DNA of 11,548 nt. It comes from Mucilaginibacter sp. GTDB taxonomy: Bacteria > Bacteroidota > Bacteroidia > Sphingobacteriales > Sphingobacteriaceae. This document shows positions 1 through 6,950 of the stretch, piece after piece (the first letter of the stretch is position 1; every line of letters begins with the position of its first letter). The stretch spans positions 1 to 11,548 of the forward strand of contig JAQBNY010000232.1 of NCBI GenBank assembly GCA_028288315.1, read 5' to 3'. The position numbers and the translations under genes were made by a program. The notes below the pieces were generated by a model. That model saw only the letters and a program-made list of their open reading frames with translations. It had not been told where the DNA came from and ran no database searches.

Positions 1-292
1 GGATATGTGCATAAATAGTCATTTTGCTATGCAGATGGGTAAAATATCTAAAGCCATCCACATGCAGCAAAACCGGCGGCATTATATATAGCTTTTTCTC
101 CATGTGGCCAACGGTGGTATTGGCAAAAAAAGGTTTCTGCCGCTCTATATGCAGTATTGATATATGTGCCGGCGAATCCATACTCTTATAATCGCCAATT
201 AGCCTTGCCGATGCTTTTTTATAACGAAGTATCTCGTGTTTGACAGCTTCCGGCGGTGAGAGAAGGAATAAGTAGTCGGCATAACCAGTCAT
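1..292 (-). CDS. 2'-5' RNA ligase-like / 2H phosphoesterase family protein (partial, 3' end outside window)
   Basis: The first 97 codons of a leftward gene are present; the C-terminal part lies beyond position 1. The product begins MTGYADYLFLLSPPEAV and has a His-x-Ser motif at residues 43-45 (AHISIL). This is the first of the two HxT/S motifs that form the active site of 2H phosphoesterases (LigT / 2'-5' RNA ligase / cyclic phosphodiesterase superfamily). The second motif would lie outside the window. An in-frame TAA five codons upstream fixes the ATG at 292 as the start. Such enzymes act in the cytoplasm on 2',3'-cyclic or 2'-5' phosphodiester bonds in RNA or nucleotides; the substrate here is unknown. 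It diverges from dinB across 72 bp. Family assignment rests on one motif and the N-terminal style, so it is fairly but not fully secure. Confidence 0.72.
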   Translation of the reverse strand, partial: MTGYADYLFLLSPPEAVKHEILRYKKASARLIGDYKSMDSPAHISILHIERQKPFFANTTVGHMEKKLYIMPPVLLHVDGFRYFTHLHSKMTIYAHI

Positions 293-321
293 AAAATATG
301 TGAATTAACATCACAAATTTT
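293..321. promoter_or_regulatory. Operator-like imperfect inverted repeat between the 2H gene and dinB
   Basis: The left arm AAAATATGTGA (293-303) and right arm TCACAAATTTT (311-321) are reverse complements apart from one position and are separated by 7 bases. The core reads TGTGA-N7-TCACA, which resembles a CRP/FNR-type site except that those have a 6-base spacer. The repeat abuts the start codon of the leftward gene and overlaps its candidate -7 box. That placement suits a repressor or dimeric regulator, but no regulator is identified and function is inferred. Confidence 0.35.
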
Positions 322-344
322 GCTAATTATTTTAGTAATTCAAA
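314..344 (-). promoter_or_regulatory. Candidate promoter of the 2H phosphoesterase gene
   Basis: Read leftwards, a TTTG (344-341) is followed after 19 bases by AAAATTTG (321-314). This matches the Bacteroidota -33 TTTG / -7 TAnnTTTG layout with one mismatch in the -7 box. The transcript would start roughly 15 bases before the ATG at 292. AT-rich DNA yields such matches by chance, so this is tentative. Confidence 0.28.
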
Positions 345-353
345 TTATATTTT
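319..353 (+). promoter_or_regulatory. Candidate promoter of dinB
   Basis: TTTG at 319-322 is followed after 23 bases by TATATTTT at 346-353, one base off the Bacteroidota TAnnTTTG -7 box. A second near-match, CATATTTG, lies at 354-361. Either would place the transcript start within a few bases of the dinB ATG at 365. The -33 element overlaps the right arm of the inverted repeat at 293-321. The match is weak. Confidence 0.2.
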
Positions 354-364
354 CATATTTGTAC

Positions 365-1549
365 ATGGATGCTAAGCGGCATATTGTACATATCGACCTT
401 GATTCATTCTTCGTATCTGTAGAGAGGAAATTCAACCCTTCGCTCATTGGCAAGGCGGTAATTATAGGCGGCTCGGCAGATAGGGGTGTAGTGGCTTCTT
501 GCAGTTACGAGGCGCGCGCATTTGGTGTACATTCTGCTATGCCTACAAGGCAGGCGCTTAAGCTTTGTCCGCATGCTATTGTAATACATGGTACACATGG
601 GCGTTATTCTGAGGCATCACGCGAGGTTACCGAGATCATCCACAGATCCGTACCGCTTTATCAAAAGACTTCGGTAGATGAGTTTTATATAGATCTAACG
701 GGCATGGAGCGCTTCCATGATCCTTATAAAATTGCCAGCGATCTTAGGCAACGGGTGATAAGGGAAACCGGGCTGCCTATTTCTTTTGGTATGGCATCCG
801 GCAAAACCATCGCTAAAATGGCTACCAATCAGGCAAAACCCAACGGACAGCTATATATTGAGCATGGCAAAGAGAAAGAGTTTTTAGCGCCACTGCCTAT
901 CCGTAAAATACCCGGACTTGGAGAAAATACCTGCCAAAAACTTTACCAGTACGGTATTGAAAGAATAGGCGACCTGCAACGTGTGAACCTGAAGTTTTTG
1001 GAAACCGTGTTTGGCAAGATGGGTACTTACATTTACAACAAGGCCAATGGCATTGATGACAGCGAAATAGTACCGCACAGCGACCGTAAATCAATTTCAA
1101 CAGAGCATACCTTTGAAAGTGATGTAGCTGATAGGCGCACATTGGAAACTATCCTGGTAAGCATGACCGAAGAGCTGGCCGGAAAATTAAGACGAGAGAA
1201 TAAGGTATCGTCCTGCCTGGCTATCAAGATCCGCTATGCCAATTTTGACACACATACCCAACAACAAAAAATAGCATTAACCGCAGCCGAGCACATCCTC
1301 ATACCCGGTATTAAAAACCTATTAACAAAAGCATGGAACCAGCACCGGCCAATACGACTGATAGGCGTGAGGCTAAGTAACCTTTGCACCGGCAGCTATC
1401 AAATAAACCTGTTTGAAGATAACGAGGAGCGCATCCGGCTTTATCAGGCAATGGATAATATCAACTTTAGGTTTGGTGATAAAACGGTTTGCCGTGCCGC
1501 CGGTATGGAGATTGGTGCAAGAACGTTTAATCCGTTTTTGAAGGAGTAA
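365..1549 (+). CDS. dinB: DNA polymerase IV (Y-family translesion polymerase DinB)
   Basis: A 394-residue Y-family DNA polymerase that copies past damaged bases with low fidelity. Catalytic carboxylates are visible: Asp11 in HIDLDSFF, and Asp105-Glu106 in SVDEFYIDLTG. The adjacent Phe15-Phe16 include the steric-gate position that excludes ribonucleotides. The palm and fingers are followed by the thumb helix-hairpin-helix (about 180-200, IPGLGENTCQKL) and the little-finger domain (about 240-345). A sliding-clamp-binding motif, QINLF, sits at 346-350, followed by a conserved tail of some 40 residues rather than at the very C-terminus. The ATG at 365 is preferred over an upstream in-frame TTG at 320, because the extra 16 residues are hydrophobic, unlike the family, and fall in AT-rich promoter DNA. 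It diverges from the 2H phosphoesterase gene and converges on the polyprenyl synthase. No LexA-type box was recognised. Confidence 0.96.
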   Translation: MDAKRHIVHIDLDSFFVSVERKFNPSLIGKAVIIGGSADRGVVASCSYEARAFGVHSAMPTRQALKLCPHAIVIHGTHGRYSEASREVTEIIHRSVPLYQKTSVDEFYIDLTGMERFHDPYKIASDLRQRVIRETGLPISFGMASGKTIAKMATNQAKPNGQLYIEHGKEKEFLAPLPIRKIPGLGENTCQKLYQYGIERIGDLQRVNLKFLETVFGKMGTYIYNKANGIDDSEIVPHSDRKSISTEHTFESDVADRRTLETILVSMTEELAGKLRRENKVSSCLAIKIRYANFDTHTQQQKIALTAAEHILIPGIKNLLTKAWNQHRPIRLIGVRLSNLCTGSYQINLFEDNEERIRLYQAMDNINFRFGDKTVCRAAGMEIGARTFNPFLKE

Positions 1550-1551
1550 CA

Positions 1552-1569
1552 CAGTCGCTCGAGTGACTG
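1552..1569. terminator. Hairpin between convergent dinB and polyprenyl synthase genes
   Basis: CAGTCGC (1552-1558) pairs with GTGACTG (1563-1569) around a TCGA loop: seven pairs, one a G-U. It starts two bases after the dinB stop codon and lies between convergent genes, where a bidirectional terminator is expected. No clean T-run follows on either strand, although TAGTTTT occurs a few bases downstream on the + strand. It may instead be an mRNA 3'-end stabilising structure. Confidence 0.4.
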
Positions 1570-1602
1570 CTTCATAGTTTTGCTATTTCATTGAACAATA
1601 AT

Positions 1603-2577
1603 TTAATATTCCCTTACCAGTAACCCATCAGCAAAATCACGGAGGTACTGTTTGTTTTCTTCGGGTAAATTAATCTTTTCTAATGCCTCAAAAGCTTTCT
1701 CTGCATATGCCTGCATTTCGTTCTCAGCATACTGACGTATATTTAAATGGTTGTATATTTCAGTAACGGCGGCAACTTTTTCGGCTGGGTCAAAATCTTT
1801 AGCGGCAAGCCAATTATCAAGGTCGGTAGCTTGCTCGTTTTTAACCAATTCTAATGCCTTTATAAGAAGGTAAGTTTTTTTATTGGAGATGATATCACCG
1901 CCAACCTGCTTGCCAAATTTTTCAGGGTTGCCGTACACATCCAAAATATCATCCTGTAGTTGGAAAGCGATACCTAATTGTTCACCAAAAACACTTAGCA
2001 GGTCGGCATCTTTTTGATCGGCTTCACCAATTAAAGCACCTATTTTTAGGGCGCCACCTAATACAACCGCCGTTTTAAGGCGAATCATGTTAATGTATTC
2101 AGCAATGCCAATATTATTGCTGCTCTCAAAATTCATATCCAATTGCTGCCCCTCACAAACACCCACCGCTGTAGCGTTGAAAATATCAAGCACCTGCCTT
2201 AAAATATTATCGCGTACCTGCATCATCAGCTTATAGCCCTCAATCAGCATTACATCACCAGATAATATGCCTACATTCTGGTTCCACTTTTCATGTACTG
2301 TTATACAGCCACGGCGGAGAGGAGCGTTATCCATAATATCATCATGCATCAATGTAAAGTTATGGAACACCTCTATAGCCAAAGCAGGTGGAAGGGCTGC
2401 CTCCACATCACCACCAAAAAGGTCGCAGGCCATTAGCAAAAGGGCGGGGCGCATCCGTTTACCGCCCAAAGCCAAAATATAGCTGATAGGCTCGTAAAGC
2501 TCGGCAGGATAAGCAGGATATTTTAATTCAGATACAGAATTTGCAATTAACAATTGCAGATCTTCTAATTTTCTCAT
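1603..2577 (-). CDS. Polyprenyl diphosphate synthase, short-chain (geranylgeranyl/farnesyl type)
   Basis: A 324-residue all-helical trans-isoprenyl diphosphate synthase, which condenses isopentenyl diphosphate onto an allylic diphosphate in the cytoplasm. Present are the GGKRMRP substrate-binding motif (38-44), the first Asp-rich motif DDIMD (79-83) with the RRG that follows (88-90), the KT pair (168-169), and the second Asp-rich motif DDILD (209-213) with GKQVGGD downstream. The first motif is the uninserted DDxxD form, not the DDxxxxD of typical bacterial farnesyl synthases. Phe74, five residues before it, is the bulky position that limits chain length in archaeal-type geranylgeranyl synthases. 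I therefore infer a C15-C20 product, feeding menaquinone, undecaprenyl or carotenoid pathways, rather than a long chain. It lies 97 bp downstream of rnr on the same strand. I see no convincing promoter in that gap, so co-transcription is possible. Confidence 0.92.
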   Translation of the reverse strand: MRKLEDLQLLIANSVSELKYPAYPAELYEPISYILALGGKRMRPALLLMACDLFGGDVEAALPPALAIEVFHNFTLMHDDIMDNAPLRRGCITVHEKWNQNVGILSGDVMLIEGYKLMMQVRDNILRQVLDIFNATAVGVCEGQQLDMNFESSNNIGIAEYINMIRLKTAVVLGGALKIGALIGEADQKDADLLSVFGEQLGIAFQLQDDILDVYGNPEKFGKQVGGDIISNKKTYLLIKALELVKNEQATDLDNWLAAKDFDPAEKVAAVTEIYNHLNIRQYAENEMQAYAEKAFEALEKINLPEENKQYLRDFADGLLVREY

Positions 2578-2674
2578 ATTGTGCTTTGAGTTGATGAGTC
2601 GGGCTATTTATTAAGTTAATAGTTAAATCTTACACATAACCTCAACCTTATTCAATCAACTTTATTATACTAAA

Positions 2675-4813
2675 TCAACTATTTACTAATGAAAAATCTA
2701 TCTGTTTTTTAGTCAGATCAACATTTTTCACCCGGATACTTACCTCATCACCTAACTGGTATATTTTCTTTTTACGCTGACCGATGATGGCGAAGTTTTT
2801 CTCGTCTAAAGTATAAAAATCATCGCTAATATCGCGCAGTCGTATCATACCCTCACATTTATTTTCAATAATCTCAACATACATACCCCATTCGGTAACA
2901 CCCGAAATTATGCCGGTAAATATGTTACCCACCTGGTCTTTAAGGTATTCGGCCTGTTTGTATTTAACTGAAGAACGCTCTGCATCCGCCGCCTTTTTTT
3001 CCATTGCAGAACTGTGTTTACAAAGTTCCTCGTAATGTTCTGCATTGGCACTTTGGCCACCATTTAAATAATGGAACAATAACCTGTGCACCATTACATC
3101 AGGGTAACGACGTATAGGCGAGGTAAAATGTGTATAATGATCAAACGCTAAACCATAATGGCTGGATGTTTTGGTGGTGTAAATAGCCTTAGCCATTGAT
3201 CTGATAGCCAGTTGAGTAAGTACGTTTTGCTCTTTTTTGCCTTCTACATCTTCCATTAAAAAATTAAGAGATTTGGCAGTTTCCTTCTCAGATTTAGTAT
3301 TGATCTTATAACCAAACCTTGCAGCAAACTGTGCAAAATTAGCCAATGCATCGGGCTTAGGAGAGTCGTGCCCGCGGTAAACAAATGTGTATTTATGTTT
3401 GCCTTTACCCATTTTGCTTATATGTTCGGCCACCTTACGGTTGGCCAGTAGCATAAAATCTTCAATCAGTTTGTGGGCATCCTTGCGTTCCTTTACGTAC
3501 ACGCCGGTTGGTTTACCACTTTCATCCAACTTAAACTTAATCTCGGTGGTTTCAAAGCTGATAGCGCCCGCTTTAAATTTACGCTCACGCAGTTTATAGG
3601 CCAGCGCATTTAGCTGCAATATTTCTTCGGGATAATCGCCGGTTTGCGTTTCTATTACATCCTGCACCTCCTCGTAAGTAAAGCGCCTATCAGAGTGGAT
3701 AACAGTTTTACCAAACCATTCTGTAATTATATCGGCATTCTCATCCAGTTCAAAAACGGCGGCAAAGCACAGCTTATCTTCTTTTGGTCGCAAGGAACAT
3801 AATCCGTTTGATAACCGTTCAGGCAGCATAGGTATTACCCTGTCTACCAAATAAACAGAGGTGCCACGTTCGTAGGCTTCCTTATCTAAACCAGAATCGG
3901 GGATGATATAATGAGCTACATCGGCTATGTGAACACCAACTTCATAATTGCCATTTTCCAGTTTTTTGTAGGAGATAGCATCATCAAAATCTTTGGCATC
4001 AAATGGGTCAATGGTAAAGGTGAGTACATCTCTAAAATCGCGGCGTTTGGCAATTTCATCTGCAGGTATATCAACCGGAATTTCATTTGCTTCGTGTTCC
4101 ACTTCGGTAGGGAAGGAGAGTGGGAAACCGTACTCGGCCAGTATGGCGTTCATTTCGGTATCGTTCTCGCCCTGCACACCCAATACGTGCTTAATGCGAC
4201 CTATAGGATTTTTTGCTCCGGCGGGCCAATCAGTAATTTCGGCTACTGCTTTTATACCATTCTTGGCACCATTCAAATCGCTGATGGGGATAAAAATATC
4301 GTGCATCATTTTACGATCATCAGGAATGAAAAAAGCAAAACGTTCAGAGAGCTTTACAACTCCTGTAAACTCCATTTTGTTGCGCTGTAGTATTTCAATT
4401 ACTTCGCCTTCCTGGCGTTTCCCTTTGCTTATTGCATATACATAAACTTTTACGCGATCGCCATTTAAAGCATTGCGCAGCTTACGGGGAGCCACAAATA
4501 TGTCGGTCTCTGCCGGGTCATCGGTAACAATAAATGCCGATCCATCGTTTGTGAGATCAACCTTGCCTTCAACAAAGGTCTTTAATTCAAGTAATTGGAA
4601 TTTGCCTGGTGATATTTCTTTTAGTACACTCTTAAAGGTTTCGTCCTTTAAAATATCAAGGATAACGCTTCGTGCATCCGGGTCGCGTATGTTTAATTTA
4701 GCAGAAACTTGTTTATGATTAAGTGGCGTATTGCCGTTTTGTTCAAAAATATCAAGCACCATTTGCGTTAGTACCTGGTTTATTGAGGACTTGTGTTTGT
4801 TCTTTTTAGACAT
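2675..4813 (-). CDS. rnr: Ribonuclease R (RNB-family 3'-5' exoribonuclease)
   Basis: A 712-residue processive 3'-5' exoribonuclease that degrades structured RNA in the cytoplasm. In order: a basic N-terminus and winged-helix-like segment (about 10-75), OB/cold-shock domains (about 80-245), the RNB catalytic domain (about 258-590) and a C-terminal S1 domain (about 628-708). The metal-binding acidic motif is complete: Asp269, Asp275, Asp277 and Asp278 in TIDPFDAKDFDDA, aligning with E. coli RNase R Asp272/278/280/281. The THFTSPIRRYPD motif (561-572) supplies the conserved active-site arginines. A complete S1 domain and the length favour RNase R over RNase II. The long basic tail seen after S1 in E. 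coli RNase R is absent; the protein stops at FSLVNS. The divergent DUF92 gene starts 154 bp away, and the polyprenyl synthase follows downstream. Confidence 0.95.
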   Translation of the reverse strand: MSKKNKHKSSINQVLTQMVLDIFEQNGNTPLNHKQVSAKLNIRDPDARSVILDILKDETFKSVLKEISPGKFQLLELKTFVEGKVDLTNDGSAFIVTDDPAETDIFVAPRKLRNALNGDRVKVYVYAISKGKRQEGEVIEILQRNKMEFTGVVKLSERFAFFIPDDRKMMHDIFIPISDLNGAKNGIKAVAEITDWPAGAKNPIGRIKHVLGVQGENDTEMNAILAEYGFPLSFPTEVEHEANEIPVDIPADEIAKRRDFRDVLTFTIDPFDAKDFDDAISYKKLENGNYEVGVHIADVAHYIIPDSGLDKEAYERGTSVYLVDRVIPMLPERLSNGLCSLRPKEDKLCFAAVFELDENADIITEWFGKTVIHSDRRFTYEEVQDVIETQTGDYPEEILQLNALAYKLRERKFKAGAISFETTEIKFKLDESGKPTGVYVKERKDAHKLIEDFMLLANRKVAEHISKMGKGKHKYTFVYRGHDSPKPDALANFAQFAARFGYKINTKSEKETAKSLNFLMEDVEGKKEQNVLTQLAIRSMAKAIYTTKTSSHYGLAFDHYTHFTSPIRRYPDVMVHRLLFHYLNGGQSANAEHYEELCKHSSAMEKKAADAERSSVKYKQAEYLKDQVGNIFTGIISGVTEWGMYVEIIENKCEGMIRLRDISDDFYTLDEKNFAIIGQRKKKIYQLGDEVSIRVKNVDLTKKQIDFSLVNS

Positions 4814-4869
4814 TGGTAAATGTTTGTTGCTAAGATACGGGAAAGATTTGTAGGGAGAAAGTAACGACT

Positions 4870-4910
4870 TTCAACAATGATTATAAATGGTTTGGTAATA
4901 GCTTGTTGAA
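4870..4910. repeat. Perfect 8-bp inverted repeat between rnr and the DUF92 gene
   Basis: TTCAACAA (4870-4877) and TTGTTGAA (4903-4910) are exact reverse complements separated by 25 bases. The pair lies in the divergent intergenic region. It could be a spaced operator, but an 8-bp match in AT-rich DNA of this length is not far from chance. Confidence 0.25.
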
Positions 4911-4931
4911 TGTGCATTTATTAACTCACCA

Positions 4932-4961
4932 TTCGTATAATAAAATATTTTTTTAGGTTTG
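4932..4961 (+). promoter_or_regulatory. Candidate promoter of the DUF92 gene, close to the start codon
   Basis: TAGGTTTG at 4954-4961 is an exact match to the Bacteroidota -7 box TAnnTTTG. An imperfect -33 element, TTCG, lies at 4932-4935 with an 18-base spacer. Only six bases separate the -7 box from the ATG at 4968, so transcription from it would give a leaderless or nearly leaderless mRNA. Confidence 0.38.
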
Positions 4962-4967
4962 ATACTG

Positions 4968-5684
4968 ATGTCAACACCTGCTTTAATTTTTCTTATCCTG
5001 CTTCTTGCAGCTGTGTTTGCCAGCTATAAAGCAAACAAGCTAACCCTGGCAGGCAGCTTAACCGGCGGTGTGGTTGCTTTGGCAATATTTGCAGGTTCCG
5101 GCTTTACAGGAATAAGCATGTTAGCGGCTTTCTTTGTACTATCGGTATTAGCTACATCACATAAAAAAGCCGAGAAAAGAAAATTAGCATTGGATAAGCA
5201 TCACCCGGAAAAACGGAATGCCGGACAAGTGCTGGCAAACGGAGGAGTTGCGGCATTATTTGGTTTATTAGCCTATATAACACCATTGCATGCTCCTTTA
5301 TTTACTGTTTTAATGGCTGCTTCCTTAGCATCGGCAACGGCAGATACATTATCGTCTGAACTGGGCACAGTTTACGGCAGGCGCTTTTACAACATTATTA
5401 ATTTAAAACCCGATGAAAAGGGCAAGGATGGGGTAATTAGTTTAGAAGGCACGCTAATTGGTATTGCCGGTACAACAGTCATCGCAATAATATATGTTAT
5501 GGGCATTGGCTGGAGCAATGCCTGCTTTTACATCATTATTGCCGGTACAATAGGCAATATAACCGATTCTGTACTAGGTGCTACGCTGGAAAGAAAAGCT
5601 TACCTGAACAATGATGCTGTTAATTTTTTAAATACATCATTAGCAGCATTAACTTGCTGGCTTATAATAGTGTATAGCCTTTAA
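4968..5684 (+). CDS. DUF92 family integral membrane protein (TMEM19/VTE6-like)
   Basis: A 238-residue polytopic membrane protein with hydrophobic segments near 4-20, 28-45, 48-64, 93-110, 112-125, 163-180, 184-196 and 220-237. Family hallmarks are visible: NAGQVLANGG (84-93), the acidic SATADTLSSELG (122-133), GKDGVISLEGT (152-162), GNITDSVLGATLE (196-208) and NDAVNFLNT (215-223). The two Asp-containing segments at 122-133 and 196-208 resemble each other and could form an active site. In plants a DUF92 protein, VTE6, is the phytyl-phosphate kinase; the bacterial function is not established. The ATG at 4968 is preferred to a TTG three codons upstream. The gene diverges from rnr, beyond which lies a polyprenyl diphosphate synthase, and it converges on the aspartate kinase gene with a 9-bp gap. 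A role in phosphorylating an isoprenoid alcohol phosphate is inference only. Confidence 0.88.
   Translation: MSTPALIFLILLLAAVFASYKANKLTLAGSLTGGVVALAIFAGSGFTGISMLAAFFVLSVLATSHKKAEKRKLALDKHHPEKRNAGQVLANGGVAALFGLLAYITPLHAPLFTVLMAASLASATADTLSSELGTVYGRRFYNIINLKPDEKGKDGVISLEGTLIGIAGTTVIAIIYVMGIGWSNACFYIIIAGTIGNITDSVLGATLERKAYLNNDAVNFLNTSLAALTCWLIIVYSL
5659..5682. terminator. Weak hairpin at the end of the DUF92 gene
   Basis: GGCT-ATA (5659-5666, with one bulged T) can pair with TAT-AGCC (5673-5679), followed on the + strand by TTTAATT. It overlaps the last codons of the DUF92 gene just before the convergent aspartate kinase stop at 5694. The 9-bp gap leaves room for a terminator only inside coding DNA. 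The stem is short and AT-rich, so this is tentative. Confidence 0.25.
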
Positions 5685-5693
5685 TTCTATTAA

Positions 5694-6950
5694 TTACTTA
5701 ACCACTAACTGCGCTGTATTTCTGTTGGTTTGTTTAAGCAAAACTGTTTTACCAGCTGTAAGTTCAACTACCGAATCATCGGTGTAGTGCCTTAATGTAA
5801 CCAATGTAAGGTTATCATTATATTTCACTTTAAATGCCTCTTTTAAAGACAGCATCAATTTATCAAACCGCCCCACTGAAAGATCTATACAGGCTGTAAA
5901 ACTTAATGCCGATGTTTGCATCATATTAATTTTTACCTGGCTTGCAGCGAATAAACCAAAGAGTTCGCTCAGATGCATTTCTGTAATGAAAGAATAATCA
6001 ATTGTAGAAATAGATAACAACACCTGGTTTTGTTTTATGATAATTACAGGTTTCTCAAACTTATAAATAGCCGTTTCTTTTACTACAGTTCCGGGTGCAT
6101 CAGGGTGGGTGAACGACTTAACCAGCAAGGGTATCTTAGCGTTCTGCAACGGCTTTATTGTTTTTGGATGAATAACACTGGCACCATAATAGGTCATCTC
6201 TATTGCTTCCTGGTAGCTTAACTCATCAAATTTAATGGTATCCTCAAAAAATTTAGGGTCGGCATTTAGTATACCCGGCACATCTTTCCAGGTGGTAACA
6301 GATTCTGCATTCAGGCAGGCCGCAAATATAGAAGCTGTATAATCAGACCCTTCACGGCCCAATGTGGTTGTAAAATTCTCTGATGTGCCACCTAAAAAGC
6401 CTTGTGTTACAACAACGCCCTTATTTAAAAATGATGGAATGTCTTTTTGAATGCTTGCACGGGTCTTATCCCAGTCAACAATACCTTCCCGGTAAGTGTT
6501 ATCAGTATGGATGTATCCACGTACATCAATCCATTTGCTTGTAATGCCTGCATGATTGAACCATGCGTTCACTATCCGGGTAGATACCAATTCACCTACA
6601 GAAACTATCTGGTCGTAAATAAAGTCATAATCGTCATGCGGTTCGTCCTCTATCATCCAGTCAATTTCTACAAAAGTATTGGCTATCTCATCAAACACCG
6701 AGTGCGTTTCGCCGAAGAGCTCATGCAGTATCTGGTAATGGTAGTCTTTTATCTCTTCAAAAACTTCGTGCACATCTTCTGTGCCATTAACATAGGCATT
6801 GGTTAACCTTTCAAGCGAATTGGTGGTTTTCCCCATTGCTGATACTACAACCAGTATTTGGTCACCTGCATAGCTATTAACTACTTCACCCAAATTAATA
6901 ACACCCTGCGCATCTTTAACTGATGCACCGCCAAATTTAAATACCAGCAT
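5694..6950 (-). CDS. lysC: Aspartate kinase, monofunctional, with reduced C-terminal regulatory region
   Basis: A 418-residue aspartokinase, which phosphorylates aspartate in the first step of lysine, threonine, methionine and diaminopimelate synthesis. The amino-acid-kinase domain spans about 1-295. It holds the N-terminal KFGGASV motif (5-11), SVGE (117-120), TLGREGSDYTA (196-206), the nucleotide-binding segment TTWKDVPGILNADP (219-232) and the YYGASVIHPKT motif (254-264). From about 310 a first ACT unit is recognisable (LLSISTIDYS through FTACIDL). The expected second ACT unit appears reduced to a few strands (about 381-418) without its helices. There is no fused homoserine dehydrogenase. 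The ATG at 6950 lies inside the upstream lipoprotein gene (14-bp overlap), suggesting translational coupling as the last gene of the yggS operon. The enzyme is certain; the symbol lysC, rather than another isozyme name, is by analogy. Confidence 0.93.
   Translation of the reverse strand: MLVFKFGGASVKDAQGVINLGEVVNSYAGDQILVVVSAMGKTTNSLERLTNAYVNGTEDVHEVFEEIKDYHYQILHELFGETHSVFDEIANTFVEIDWMIEDEPHDDYDFIYDQIVSVGELVSTRIVNAWFNHAGITSKWIDVRGYIHTDNTYREGIVDWDKTRASIQKDIPSFLNKGVVVTQGFLGGTSENFTTTLGREGSDYTASIFAACLNAESVTTWKDVPGILNADPKFFEDTIKFDELSYQEAIEMTYYGASVIHPKTIKPLQNAKIPLLVKSFTHPDAPGTVVKETAIYKFEKPVIIIKQNQVLLSISTIDYSFITEMHLSELFGLFAASQVKINMMQTSALSFTACIDLSVGRFDKLMLSLKEAFKVKYNDNLTLVTLRHYTDDSVVELTAGKTVLLKQTNRNTAQLVVK

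Noticed and set aside
320..364. N-terminal extension of dinB from a TTG at 320
   Set aside because: The added 16 residues are hydrophobic and unlike the DinB N-terminus, and the DNA is AT-rich promoter-like sequence; the ATG at 365 gives the standard start.
2642..2680. Repeated TCAAC words, including AATCAACT twice 19 bp apart, between rnr and the polyprenyl synthase
   Set aside because: The copies are short, unevenly spaced (19 and 14 bases), and one includes the rnr stop codon; this is within chance for AT-rich DNA.
3911..4445. Two overlapping + strand open frames of 159 and 150 codons
   Set aside because: Both lie antisense within the well-conserved OB/RNB-encoding part of rnr, show no recognisable domain and have no promoter-like sequence of their own.
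5463..5550. 13-base direct repeat (ATTGCCGGTACAA) in the DUF92 gene
   Set aside because: Both copies encode the same Ile-Ala-Gly-Thr turn in membrane segments in the same frame; shared codons explain it better than a mobile or recombination signal.
6447..6806. A + strand open frame of 119 codons
   Set aside because: It is antisense to the aspartate kinase catalytic domain, whose motifs are intact; the product has no recognisable features.
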